In this document: in pieces, positions 16,234 through 24,666 of the stretch | How the letters are laid out: every line of letters begins with the position of its first letter | Numbering within the stretch: position 1 is the first letter of the stretch | DNA from: Flavobacteriaceae bacterium | GTDB lineage: Bacteria > Bacteroidota > Bacteroidia > Flavobacteriales > Flavobacteriaceae | DNA length: 64,000 nucleotides | Assembly (NCBI GenBank): GCA_030683815.1 | Contig: JAUXPJ010000023.1 | Span: forward strand, 1 to 64,000 | Direction of reading: 5' to 3' | Made by a program: the position numbers and the translations under genes | Notes under the pieces: generated by a model | Databases searched by the model: none | What the model was told of the DNA's origin: nothing | Seen by the model: only the letters and a program-made list of their open reading frames with translations

Positions 16234-18906
16234 ATGTCTAAAAATAAAACTCCATTTGTATTTATCTTGCTTTTTTATATTTTCAATTTAAATGCACAAA
16301 ACTTCACGGTAAAAGGCATTGTAAAAGATAGTTTACAAAATCCGTTGGCTTATGCCAATATCATTGCGCAACCGGCGGACTTATCCAAAAACTTAAAATT
16401 TGCCATTACCGATGATGGAGGTTTTTACAGTTTAAATCTTATAAAAGGTGATAATTATACCGTAACTGCAAGTTATTTAGGTTATAAAACAGCAAGTTTT
16501 GAGCTTATTGCCGATAAAGATTTTACAAAAAACATCACCCTTTTAGAATCCCCTAATCATCTAAAAGAGGTCGTAATTGAGTTACCAGTAACAGTAAGTG
16601 AAGATACAATTACCTACAATACCAAAAAATTTGTAACTGGCGAAGAACGCAAATTAAAAGATGTGCTCAAAAAATTACCTGGAATTGAAGTTGATAAAAA
16701 CGGTCTCGTTAAAGTACAGGGCAAAAATGTTACAATCCTATTAGTTGAAGGAAAAAGATTTTTTGGAGGTGATACCAAATTGGCCATTGATAATATTCCT
16801 GCGGATGCAATTGATAAAGTTCAAGCAATTGATAATTACAATGAAGTTGCTTTTTTAAAAAATGTATCCAATTCTGATGAAATGGCCTTGAATATTCTAT
16901 TAAAAGAAAATAAAAAGCAGTTTACTTTTGGTGATATTGAAGCGGGTAAAGGAAATGATGAATATTATAGAACTCATGCAAATTTGTTTTATTACAGTCC
17001 CAAAAAAAACATCAACTTCATAGGAAATTTGAATAATAACGGCGAAAAAATATTTACCTATAAAGATTATTTGAATTTTCAAGGTGGAATAAACGCCATT
17101 TTAAAAGGAGATGGTTCTTTATACAACATATCGGGTAGTGATTTTGCATCGTTTTTAGAAACTCAAGATTTGATTCGTAGCGAAAATAAGTTTGGAGCTT
17201 TAAATATTACAAACACAATCAATGAAAAATGGACGCTTTCCGGATATGCTATTTTTTCAAATTCATCTTCTAAAACATTTGCCCAAACAATGAATCAATA
17301 TACTACCGATATTTCAAATTATAGGGAAGATAAAGAAAGCAGCAATGCTACAAAAAATATATTGGGAATTGGAAAATTTAAAATTGAATATACACCCAAC
17401 AATCATGAACAATGGTATTTTAATACTCAGGTTAAAAAAACCGATAATCTAAGTAATAACACTATTTTATCTATCATCAATGCTGAAAATAAAAATATCT
17501 TCACCACCAAAGATGCGGAGCAATTTTATGCAAATCAAACGGTGGAATGGCACAAGAAAATATCTAAAAATCACACCTTTTCATCTGCTGCATCTTATAC
17601 TGTAGATACAAATAATCCGAATACCTATTGGAAAACCAATCAACCAATTTTACAGGGTTTAATTCCACTAATCAATGAAAATATTTATAATTTAAGTCAG
17701 CTCAAAGAAAACAATCGGAATAACTTGGAGGTGGTTTTTAAGTATTATTGGGTGCTAAATCCCAACAATCATATTTATACAACCTTAGGAAATAAATATG
17801 TAGCCGAAGAATTTTACACCAATGACAGTCAGCAATTAGAAAATAATGCAACACACAATTTTAATAGTGATGGTTTTGGCAATGATTTGGAATATCAATT
17901 CAATGATTTATATGCTGGTATTCATTACAAATTTAAAACCGGAATAGTCGAATTTAAACAAGGAGCTTTTATACATCATTATCAATGGGAGGTTAATCAA
18001 CTCAATACTTATCAGAAAAATAAATGGGTCGTACTTCCAGATTTTTTAGCAAAAATTGAATTTACCAAATCGAAAAAGTTGCAACTCAATTATCAACTTA
18101 AAAGTGCCTTTTCTGATGCGGCAAAATTAGCCAATCGTTTTTATTTACAATCGTACAATACGGTATTTAAAGGAAATGAACAATTGGAAAATGAGTTGTT
18201 TCATACTGCAAGGGTTTATTATAGCCGGTTTAGTTTGTACAGAGGTTTGCTTTTATTTAGCGGTATTAATTATTTAAAAAAAGTGGATGGTATTCAACAC
18301 ACTGTACAATTTGAAAATATCAATCAATATTTAACTGCTAAAATGATTTCAAATCCTGAAGAACGTTGGGATTTTAACACTACCATTGATAAGAAAATCA
18401 AATCAATTAAATACCGTTTAAATATTAATATAAGCACAGCTGATTTTTTACAAACCATTAATAAAACAACTGTAAATAACAAAAACAATAATGTTTCGTA
18501 TGAAATTTCTGCAAAAACCTTACATGAAAAATACCCAACGGTTGAGGTTGGTTTAAGACAAAGTTTCGGTAATTATACTTCAAGTAATCTAAAATCAAAA
18601 TATATTACAAACGAACCCTTTGTAAACATTGATTATGATTTTTTAAAAGGATTTGTGCTCTCTTTTGATTATACAAGATTTGATTATCAGCATAAATCAT
18701 TAAATCAGCAAAATACTTATGAATTAGCTAATTTAACACTGTCCTATAAAAAGGAAAATAGCGCATGGACTTATAAACTGAGCGCTCAAAATTTAATGGA
18801 TGTTAAATTTAAAAATCAAAATAGTTTTTCTTCATACATCATATCGGATAGCAAAACTTATATTTTACCGAGAATTATAATGGTTTCTTTAGGGTATAAT
18901 TTGTAA
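16234..18906 (+). CDS. TonB-dependent-receptor-like outer-membrane barrel
   Basis: An 890-residue outer-membrane protein. Domains in order: signal peptide (to about 21, LNAQ), a carboxypeptidase-regulatory-like beta domain (about 23-105, KGIVKDSLQNPLAYANIIA), a plug-like domain (about 115-230, LKDVLKKLPGIEVDKNGLV), and a C-terminal beta barrel ending in an aromatic-containing strand (IIMVSLGYNL). This is the 'outer membrane beta-barrel / TonB-dependent receptor' type often paired with GLPGLI proteins. No SusD partner is nearby, so glycan import is unlikely. It starts 83 bp after the GLPGLI gene and probably shares its transcript. It could import or export a peptide such as the product at 15080; this is speculative. 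Confidence 0.85.
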   Translation: MSKNKTPFVFILLFYIFNLNAQNFTVKGIVKDSLQNPLAYANIIAQPADLSKNLKFAITDDGGFYSLNLIKGDNYTVTASYLGYKTASFELIADKDFTKNITLLESPNHLKEVVIELPVTVSEDTITYNTKKFVTGEERKLKDVLKKLPGIEVDKNGLVKVQGKNVTILLVEGKRFFGGDTKLAIDNIPADAIDKVQAIDNYNEVAFLKNVSNSDEMALNILLKENKKQFTFGDIEAGKGNDEYYRTHANLFYYSPKKNINFIGNLNNNGEKIFTYKDYLNFQGGINAILKGDGSLYNISGSDFASFLETQDLIRSENKFGALNITNTINEKWTLSGYAIFSNSSSKTFAQTMNQYTTDISNYREDKESSNATKNILGIGKFKIEYTPNNHEQWYFNTQVKKTDNLSNNTILSIINAENKNIFTTKDAEQFYANQTVEWHKKISKNHTFSSAASYTVDTNNPNTYWKTNQPILQGLIPLINENIYNLSQLKENNRNNLEVVFKYYWVLNPNNHIYTTLGNKYVAEEFYTNDSQQLENNATHNFNSDGFGNDLEYQFNDLYAGIHYKFKTGIVEFKQGAFIHHYQWEVNQLNTYQKNKWVVLPDFLAKIEFTKSKKLQLNYQLKSAFSDAAKLANRFYLQSYNTVFKGNEQLENELFHTARVYYSRFSLYRGLLLFSGINYLKKVDGIQHTVQFENINQYLTAKMISNPEERWDFNTTIDKKIKSIKYRLNINISTADFLQTINKTTVNNKNNNVSYEISAKTLHEKYPTVEVGLRQSFGNYTSSNLKSKYITNEPFVNIDYDFLKGFVLSFDYTRFDYQHKSLNQQNTYELANLTLSYKKENSAWTYKLSAQNLMDVKFKNQNSFSSYIISDSKTYILPRIIMVSLGYNL

Positions 18907-19009
18907 AAAAAAAGGAGTTGAATTCCTTCGTTTTATAACAATTTATTCCAAGATATTTGTAAAATTATCCACTATTAATATCACCTAAAACAAAAAGTTG
19001 GCATAAAAA

Positions 19010-19031
19010 AACCACGCCAATTGGCGTGGTT
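19010..19031 (-). terminator. Rho-independent terminator, leftward
   Basis: AACCACGCCAA / TTGGCGTGGTT is a perfect inverted repeat. The run of A on its left gives a U-tail for minus-strand transcripts, so it ended the S9 peptidase gene whose remnant lies to the right. Confidence 0.75.
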
Positions 19032-19045
19032 CATAAGTCTTATAA

Positions 19046-19464
19046 TTATCGTTTATTTTTCACATAAGTTTCTAACCATTGGTCTTGTTCCCACAACAAA
19101 TGCAAAACTGATTCTTTAGCGCGGTAACCATGACTTTCATTGGGTAAAACTACATACCGAACGGTAGCGCCTAATCCTTAATTGTATTAAAATAAGTTTG
19201 TCCGGTGGCAGAATTAATGACAGGATTTATTCTAATTCCGGCGATTCTTAGTTCTTTTTCTGATACTTCTTCAATGCTTTTGAAATTTTCTCGGAAAAGT
19301 AATATAGCAAATTCTCCTTTTTCATCAATTCGAACTGTAGGTGCTAAAGGAGCATCAACTAAATCTAATATTTCTTTTGGCGGTTTTTGATAGGTAATAT
19401 TTTCTTGTGCTTGGAGTTGGAAAATCAATAAGAGAATGCTTAAGAAAGTTATGATGTGTTTCAT
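19046..19464 (-). pseudogene. S9 (glutamyl endopeptidase-like) peptidase, internal deletion
   Basis: Two ends of one large gene are joined. The 5' part (19464 to about 19175) encodes a signal peptide and about 75 residues typical of the N-terminus of S9 prolyl-oligopeptidase-family peptidases like glutamyl endopeptidase (PPKEILDLVDAPLAPTVR, ELRIAGIRINPV). The 3' part, in another frame (about 19180 to 19046), encodes GLGATVRYVVLPNESHGYR then a Trp-rich helix and a stop. That is the family's C-terminus with its catalytic His in NESHGY. Full-length relatives have about 800 residues, so roughly 650 are gone, including the Ser and Asp of the triad. The join lies at about 19172-19183 (AAGGATTAGG) and also shifts frame, giving a 97-residue ORF ending at 19171. 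The original terminator is kept. Confidence 0.85.
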
Positions 19465-19613
19465 TTTAAATTTTTTTAGTTTGAATATTCAATATTAAAT
19501 ATTTCTTTCATTATTTAATCTATATTTTATCTTATTTATTAGTTAAAATTTTAATGAAAATAAAATTGTTAATAATAGATCCTCATAAATTTAACTCATT
19601 AAGTATTAAATTG

Positions 19614-19643
19614 TTGATATGGAGAAGTTTTTTTCTATTTTTG
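19614..19643 (+). promoter_or_regulatory. fabH promoter (TTG-N19-TATTTTTG)
   Basis: TTG at 19614-19616 and TATTTTTG at 19636-19643 are separated by exactly 19 bases, matching the Bacteroidota consensus TTG-N19-TAnnTTTG. Transcription would start near 19650, leaving a leader of about 108 bases before fabH. Confidence 0.7.
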
Positions 19644-19660
19644 CTAATGAAACTAAATGA

Positions 19661-19711
19661 AACGCCCAAGACTAAACATTAAACACAAAGGGGAATGATT
19701 ATTAGGGCGTT
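19661..19711 (+). promoter_or_regulatory. Structured leader of fabH
   Basis: AACGCCC (19661-19667) pairs with GGGCGTT (19705-19711) in the inferred fabH leader. Further on, CATCTG (from 19713) can pair with CAGATG just before the start codon, which could occlude it. No known riboswitch class is recognised. Confidence 0.35.
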
Positions 19712-19757
19712 CCATCTGACCATTAGAAAATAAATAAATATAAACAGATGAAATAAT

Positions 19758-20765
19758 ATGTACAACTCTAAAATTACAGGACTTGGTTACTATGTCCCCG
19801 ATAATGTAGTAACAAACGCAGATTTAATAAAATTAATGGATACTACCGATGAATGGATACAAGAACGTACCGGTATTCAAGAGCGTAGATGGGTTGTTGA
19901 GGGAAGTGGAGATACAACTGCAACGATGGGCGCTAAAGCGGCAAGAATTGCCATTGAAAAAGCGGGATTAACTCCTAAAGATATTGATTTTTTAATTTTT
20001 GCAACTTTAAGTCCGGATTACTATTTCCCAGGTTGCGGAGTTCAAGTTCAGGATTTGTTAGAAATGAATACCATCGGAGCATTAGATATTAGAAATCAAT
20101 GTTCGGGCTTTATATATGGGATTTCTATTGCTGATCAATTTATCAAAACCGGAATGTATAAAAATGTTTTGGTGATTGGTTCTGAATTTCACTCAGGAGG
20201 TTTAGAAATAAATGACCGAGGTAGAAATGTATCGGTCATTTTTGGTGATGGAGCAGGAGCTGCAGTTTTGTCAAGAACTGAAGAAAAAGAAAAGGGAATT
20301 TTATCTACTCATTTGCATTCTGAAGGAGCACATGCGAAGGAATTAGCGGTTTTAAGTCCAAATATTACCCACTGGGTTGATGATATTTTGAAAGAAAATG
20401 ATCCTGATGACGTTTCTTATTACCCATATATGAACGGTCAGTTTGTGTTTAAACACGCCGTGGTTCGTTTTTCAGAAGCCATTATGGAAGGATTACAAGT
20501 CAATGGATTGCAGTCTACTGATATTGATATGTTAATTCCGCATCAGGCAAATTTAAGAATCTCACAATTTGTACAGCACAAGTTCAGATTATCGGATGAT
20601 AAAGTTCATAACAACATCCAAAAATATGGAAATACAACGGCTGCCTCTATTCCAATTGCTTTAACTGAAGCGTTGGATGAAGGAAAAATTAAAGAAGGAG
20701 ATTTAGTAGTTTTATCGGCTTTTGGCAGCGGATTTACTTGGGGCAGTGTAATTATGCGCTGGTAA
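19758..20765 (+). CDS. fabH: 3-oxoacyl-ACP synthase III (FabH-type)
   Basis: Condenses an acyl-CoA primer with malonyl-ACP to start fatty-acid synthesis. In Bacteroidota the primers are often branched. At 335 residues it has the complete Cys-His-Asn triad: Cys115 in IRNQCSGFIYG, His262 in LIPHQANLRI and Asn292 in YGNTTAAS. The N-terminal KASIII block DEWIQERTGIQERRW (about 31-45) is clear. It is not in the usual plsX-fabH cluster but stands alone with its own promoter and terminator. It may therefore be a second KASIII paralogue or a specialised one; the primary sequence cannot settle this. Confidence 0.88.
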   Translation: MYNSKITGLGYYVPDNVVTNADLIKLMDTTDEWIQERTGIQERRWVVEGSGDTTATMGAKAARIAIEKAGLTPKDIDFLIFATLSPDYYFPGCGVQVQDLLEMNTIGALDIRNQCSGFIYGISIADQFIKTGMYKNVLVIGSEFHSGGLEINDRGRNVSVIFGDGAGAAVLSRTEEKEKGILSTHLHSEGAHAKELAVLSPNITHWVDDILKENDPDDVSYYPYMNGQFVFKHAVVRFSEAIMEGLQVNGLQSTDIDMLIPHQANLRISQFVQHKFRLSDDKVHNNIQKYGNTTAASIPIALTEALDEGKIKEGDLVVLSAFGSGFTWGSVIMRW

Positions 20766-20790
20766 AAGATACTTTTTTATAAAATGATTA

Positions 20791-20816
20791 AACCACGCTT
20801 TGCCGTGGTTTTTTTT
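20791..20816 (+). terminator. fabH terminator
   Basis: AACCACG (20791-20797), a 6-base loop, CGTGGTT (20804-20810) and a run of T to 20816. It lies between the convergent fabH and aminotransferase genes, whose stop is inside its T-run. Confidence 0.85.
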
Positions 20817-21633
20817 AATAATTGATTTTTAGTTCTTTAAAATCAATCATCAATTGTTGGGTTATTTTACCAATTTTTCCTTGATTTATGGTAGATGAAT
20901 CAATATTGGTAACAGGCATAATTTCGCGGGTAGTACTTGTTACAAAGACTTCATCAGCCAGCAATAATTCAGCTAAACTAACTTCTTTTTCTTCTAAAAT
21001 AAATAGATTTTTTTGAATCAAATCGATGATAATACTGCGTGTTATTCCTTTTAAAACTTCTATTTTTGGGGTATAAATAATGTTGTTTTTAACGATAAAA
21101 ATATTGCTGCGTGATGTTTCTCGGATGAATTTTGAGTTATGGTATAAAACATCGATGGCTTGTTGTTGCTGCACTTCTTTTTCCCAATAAACGTAAGCGA
21201 TATAATCGGTCGTTTTGGCTTCGGGTAAAAATCGACTGTATTCTTTCAGTAATAATTTTGCGCCGGTTTTAGGAAAAATAGTTTCTTTTACCGAATTGAT
21301 AATCGGAAAAATAAATAAATCACCTTTAAAACTATCAAACTTGGGATGGGGCTCAGGAATTACAAAAATTTTATAGAATATATTTTCTATAGGATTTTTT
21401 TTGGTGAGTTGATGAATGATTTCTGTTAATTTATTTTTGTCATAATCAATCTGAATCCTCAAAATTTCAAGCGTTTGAAACAATCGATTTAAATGCCTGT
21501 CCAAATAAAACGGTTTGTGATTCACCAGCGTAAAAAACTCAAAAGCGGCATAACTTCTGTTAATTGTATTTGAAGTTATAGGGAGTGATAAGTTACTAAT
21601 AGCACTATAATTTCCGTTGTGAAAACCAATCAT
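20815..21633 (-). CDS. Class IV PLP-dependent aminotransferase or lyase
   Basis: A fold-type IV PLP enzyme of 272 residues, the group of branched-chain and D-amino-acid aminotransferases and aminodeoxychorismate lyase (PabC). Family marks: RHLNRLFQTLEIL (about 46-58), Lys140 in EAKTTDYIAYVYW as the Schiff-base lysine, ETSRSNIF (172-179), LKGITRSIIID (phosphate-binding turn) and LADEVFVTSTTREIMPV near the end. The length and the EVFVTSTTREIMPV ending favour a D-amino-acid aminotransferase-like or PabC-like protein over IlvE. The substrate cannot be fixed. It is convergent with fabH and shares the intergenic terminator region. Confidence 0.8.
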   Translation of the reverse strand: MIGFHNGNYSAISNLSLPITSNTINRSYAAFEFFTLVNHKPFYLDRHLNRLFQTLEILRIQIDYDKNKLTEIIHQLTKKNPIENIFYKIFVIPEPHPKFDSFKGDLFIFPIINSVKETIFPKTGAKLLLKEYSRFLPEAKTTDYIAYVYWEKEVQQQQAIDVLYHNSKFIRETSRSNIFIVKNNIIYTPKIEVLKGITRSIIIDLIQKNLFILEEKEVSLAELLLADEVFVTSTTREIMPVTNIDSSTINQGKIGKITQQLMIDFKELKINY

Positions 21634-21755
21634 AAAAACATCGTTTAAACAAATATAGAAAGAATCAATTAAACCATTTTTAAAAAGTGAGTTATATCAT
21701 ATTTTGAGAATATTAAATTAGTTAATTTTACCACAATTAATTAATAATATAAAAA

Positions 21756-22496
21756 ATGAAAAAATTGATAGTTTGGAGCGTTGCGAGTTTAATGACGCTG
21801 TTAGTTTTGGTTCAATGTAAATCAAATAATGAAAATTACGAACCCATCCAAAAAGTTGAAAATACAAATTTACATCAAGTTACAGTTAAAGAGGTCTTAA
21901 ATGCAACAGCTTATACGTATCTTTTTGTTGCAGAAGGTGAAAAAGAATATTGGATGGCCATTCCGTTAACTGATATTGAGGTTGGAAAAACCTATACTTA
22001 TGAAGGCGGAATGGAAATGAAAAATTTTGAGAGTAAAGATTTAAACAGAACTTTTGAATCTGTTTATTTTGTTGAAAATCTGATAGATTCAGATGCGCCG
22101 GTTAAAACTGAACCTAAAACGACTGAAGACCCACACGGAATGACTAAAAAAGTAGAAGTGGGAGAAACTTCTACAAAATTAATGGATGGAGTTACTTTGG
22201 CAAAAGGCGCCATTTCCTTACACGATTTATTCTCCGGGAAAGATAAATTGGCCGGCAAAACGGTTATTTTAACAGGGAAAGTGGTGAAATTTAACCCGGA
22301 TATTATGTTTAAAAACTGGATTCATTTACAAGATGGAACAAGTTTTAAAGGTTTGAATGATATTTTAATTACCACTTTGGCAAAAATAAACGTTGATGAA
22401 ATTGTTACTTTAAAAGGAACTGTTTTTTTAAACAAAGATTTAGGAGCAGGTTATAAATATGACATTCTTATTGAAGATGCCGTAATTGTAAAATAA
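21756..22496 (+). CDS. Lipoprotein of unknown function, OB-fold-like
   Basis: A 246-residue lipoprotein with lipobox LVQC (Cys about 21). Two similar halves of beta-rich sequence are joined by a charged linker (about 115-135, TEPKTTEDPHG). The first contains KEYWMAIPLTDIEVGKTYTY, and the second GKTVILTGKVVKFNPDIMFK followed by NWIHLQDGT. The second half has the look of the OB-fold nucleic-acid-binding-like domain seen in many exported bacterial proteins, where it need not bind nucleic acid. It is followed by its own terminator and seems monocistronic. The family name is unknown to me. Confidence 0.7.
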   Translation: MKKLIVWSVASLMTLLVLVQCKSNNENYEPIQKVENTNLHQVTVKEVLNATAYTYLFVAEGEKEYWMAIPLTDIEVGKTYTYEGGMEMKNFESKDLNRTFESVYFVENLIDSDAPVKTEPKTTEDPHGMTKKVEVGETSTKLMDGVTLAKGAISLHDLFSGKDKLAGKTVILTGKVVKFNPDIMFKNWIHLQDGTSFKGLNDILITTLAKINVDEIVTLKGTVFLNKDLGAGYKYDILIEDAVIVK

Positions 22497-22500
22497 CCAA

Positions 22501-22527
22501 AAAACTCCGATTCGTCGGAGTTTTTTT
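22501..22527 (+). terminator. Rho-independent terminator
   Basis: AAAACTCCGA, loop TTCG, TCGGAGTTTTTTT: a textbook hairpin with a stable UUCG tetraloop and T-run, starting 4 bases after the lipoprotein stop. Confidence 0.9.
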
Positions 22528-22586
22528 GTTTAAAGTTTCCTCCATTTGAATCCTGAATGGAGTCAAAGGGTAATCCCATCCTAAAT

Positions 22587-22660
22587 CCTTCCCAAGGGAA
22601 GGCTTTTTTTTGGTTCTCTAATCTTTCAATCGCTTGCCCTGAGCCAGCCGAAGGGTTCAA
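22587..22660. repeat. Hairpin plus dispersed repeat fragment
   Basis: CCTTCCCAAGGGAAGG (22587-22602) with a T-run forms a second terminator-like hairpin. Then GCCCTGAGCCAGCCGAAGGG (from about 22635) resembles the CCCTGAGCGGAGTCGAGGGG repeat at 35062. It fills the space between convergent genes. Confidence 0.4.
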
Positions 22661-22668
22661 TTTTTCAA

Positions 22669-23577
22669 TCACTTAAATAAATCATCCAGCGCTTTTTCAA
22701 TTTCCGGATAGTTGAATGTAAATCCTGTTGATAATAGCTTTTTGCTACTTATCCTATTTCCTTTTAAAACGATGCTTGCCATTTCTCCCAAAATAAGTCG
22801 CAAAACGAATTTAGGAATTTTAGGTAAGCAGATTTTTCTATTCAATTTTTTGGCTAGTAAATAAGTTAGTTCTTTATTAGTAAGATATTGAGGAGCAACA
22901 GCGTTATAAACACCATTCATTGCCGTATTTTTGAGTGAAAAAAGTAATAGTTGACATAAATCTTCTAGATGAATCCAAGGTATGTATTGTTGCCCGTTTC
23001 CTAGAACTGCTCCAAATCCCATTTTAATTGGTTTTATCATTTTTGCCAATGCTCCACTACTAGAATCCAACACCACTCCAAATCTTAATTTTACAACCCG
23101 TACGTTTTCTAAAGCTGCAAAATGCTCAGCTTCCATTTCCCATAATAGACAAACTTCAGCTAAAAAATCATTTCCATTAGAGGATTCTTCAGTAAATAAA
23201 ACATTTTCTTTTGGAGTTCCGTAATATCCAACAGCAGAGGCTGTAATAAAAGTTTTTAATGAAATATTTTCTTCTTTAATTTTTTCATAAAGTAACTGAG
23301 TGCTTTGAACTCTACTTTCTAATATTGCTTTTTTGCGATTATTGGACCATCTTTCATCACTGATATTAGCACCAGCTAAATGAATAATATGCTCAACATC
23401 TTTTAACGCATTTGGGTCTATAAATCCTGCAGCAATATTCCAAATAAATTGGTTGGCGTTTTTTTTAGTGCGACTTAAAAATCGGACTTCATAATTGCTT
23501 TGTTGCAGCAAAGTAGCAAGTTTTTTTGCGATCATTCCTGACGCTCCGGTGATTAAAACTATTTCTTTATGAAGCAT
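22669..23577 (-). CDS. TIGR01777 family NAD(P)-binding epimerase
   Basis: A short-chain-dehydrogenase-type nucleotide-sugar-epimerase-like protein of 302 residues (TIGR01777/YfcH, relative of SDR39U1). The Rossmann motif is ITGASGMIAKKLA (about 8-20). Other family blocks are IHLAGANISDERWSN (about 65-79), TASAVGYYGT (about 112-121, with the YYG tyrosine region) and PWIHLEDLCQLLLF (about 201-214), followed by a C-terminal DUF1731-like region. The substrate is unknown for the family. It is divergent from the TSUP gene, with about 100 bp between them that must contain both promoters. Confidence 0.87.
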   Translation of the reverse strand: MLHKEIVLITGASGMIAKKLATLLQQSNYEVRFLSRTKKNANQFIWNIAAGFIDPNALKDVEHIIHLAGANISDERWSNNRKKAILESRVQSTQLLYEKIKEENISLKTFITASAVGYYGTPKENVLFTEESSNGNDFLAEVCLLWEMEAEHFAALENVRVVKLRFGVVLDSSSGALAKMIKPIKMGFGAVLGNGQQYIPWIHLEDLCQLLLFSLKNTAMNGVYNAVAPQYLTNKELTYLLAKKLNRKICLPKIPKFVLRLILGEMASIVLKGNRISSKKLLSTGFTFNYPEIEKALDDLFK

Positions 23578-23678
23578 ATTTTGAGAATTATATTTGGATT
23601 AAATTTCTTTAAATTTACGAATTATAATAAAGAATCTTAAACATTGGATACTTTACTCTTTTTAGATTTAAATATAAT

Positions 23679-24467
23679 ATGGAAGTTATCTTAGTTAGTG
23701 CTGTAGCATTTGGGGCAGCGATGCTCACCTTTTTTTCCGGATTTGGATTGGGCACCATTCTTTTACCCGTTTTCGCACTGTTTTTTCCAGTCGAGATTGC
23801 CATTGCTATGACTGCCATTGTACATTTAATTAATAATGTGTTTAAACTCTTTTTAATTTGGAATCATATTGATAAAAGTATTGTAGCCCGATTTGCTGTT
23901 ACTGCAGCCATTTTTGCTTTTTCAGGAGCATTTGTTCTAAAAATAATGAGTGCAGATTCTCTATTCTATACTATTGAATTGTTTACTTTCAAGTTTAATG
24001 TCACCTTATTAAAATTGATCATAGGATTTTTGATGATTATTTTTGCTATAGTGGAGCTCAATAAGCAATTGCAAAATATCACATTCCCAAAAAAATACCT
24101 GCCTTTAGGTGGTGCTTTATCCGGTTTTTTTGGAGGATTATCGGGTCATCAAGGCGCTTTGCGCTCCATGTTTTTAATAAGATCAGGATTGACTAAAGAA
24201 GCTTTTATTGCAACGGGTATAGCTACTGCAGTTATAATAGATATTTCAAGATTAACGGTTTACGGAACTTCTTTTTTTACAAAACACACCTCATTAATAA
24301 TGCACCCACAGGCAACACAAATAATTGTTTTTGCTTGTTTATCGGCATTTTTAGGATCATTTTTAGGTCAAAAGCTTCTTAAAAAAGTTACGCTGGAAAT
24401 AGTTAATAAAGTAGTTGGGTTGATGATTTTACTAACAGCTTTCTTATTAATCTTTGGAATTATTTAA
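23679..24467 (+). CDS. TSUP (TauE/SafE) family transporter
   Basis: An inner-membrane protein of 262 residues with about eight membrane segments in two halves, of the sulfite exporter TauE/SafE family. The paired family signature is visible as FFSGFGLGTILLPVF (about 18-32) and GALSGFFGGLSGHQGALRSM (about 146-165). Members move sulfite, sulfoacetate or other small organosulfur anions; the substrate here is unknown. It starts 101 bp from the divergent epimerase gene. The following perR-like gene has its own promoter, so this is probably a single-gene transcript. Confidence 0.85.
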   Translation: MEVILVSAVAFGAAMLTFFSGFGLGTILLPVFALFFPVEIAIAMTAIVHLINNVFKLFLIWNHIDKSIVARFAVTAAIFAFSGAFVLKIMSADSLFYTIELFTFKFNVTLLKLIIGFLMIIFAIVELNKQLQNITFPKKYLPLGGALSGFFGGLSGHQGALRSMFLIRSGLTKEAFIATGIATAVIIDISRLTVYGTSFFTKHTSLIMHPQATQIIVFACLSAFLGSFLGQKLLKKVTLEIVNKVVGLMILLTAFLLIFGII

Positions 24468-24595
24468 ATTTAATTGAACTCCGGCGGTTAAGTATATGAA
24501 TTTTCCTTTTGTAAATTAAAAAGCAGTTTTTTTGAGGATTCTTTCTCTGTAATAAATCTCACACTAATTACTTAATAAATAGGTGTTTTTATTTT

Positions 24596-24623
24596 GATAA
24601 TTAATTTTTTTATCATAAATTTG
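24596..24623 (+). promoter_or_regulatory. Promoter of perR-like gene
   Basis: TAAATTTG at about 24616-24623 matches the Bacteroidota -7 element TAnnTTTG, with a TTG about 17-19 bases upstream. The Fur-box-like palindrome begins 13 bases downstream, near the expected start of transcription. Confidence 0.65.
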
Positions 24624-24635
24624 TTTATTATTAAA

Positions 24636-24650
24636 AGAGAATGATTCTCC
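24636..24650 (+). promoter_or_regulatory. Fur/PerR-box-like operator
   Basis: AGAGAATGATTCTCC has a perfect 6-1-6 core and agrees with the 7-1-7 Fur consensus TGATAATnATTATCA at 10 of 14 positions. It overlaps the likely transcription start of the Fur-family gene 17 bases further on, which fits self-repression. Confidence 0.6.
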
Positions 24651-24666
24651 AACAAGTATAAATCTT

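Noticed and set aside
16234-18906. SusCD-type glycan uptake locus
   Set aside because: No SusD-like gene or glycoside hydrolase is adjacent; the partner is a GLPGLI protein.
19171-19464. 97-residue exported protein as an independent gene
   Set aside because: Its sequence is the N-terminus of an S9 peptidase and the matching C-terminus follows in another frame, so it is a deletion remnant.
22451-22672. 73-codon minus-strand ORF
   Set aside because: It is built from terminator hairpins and dispersed repeat sequence, not a gene.
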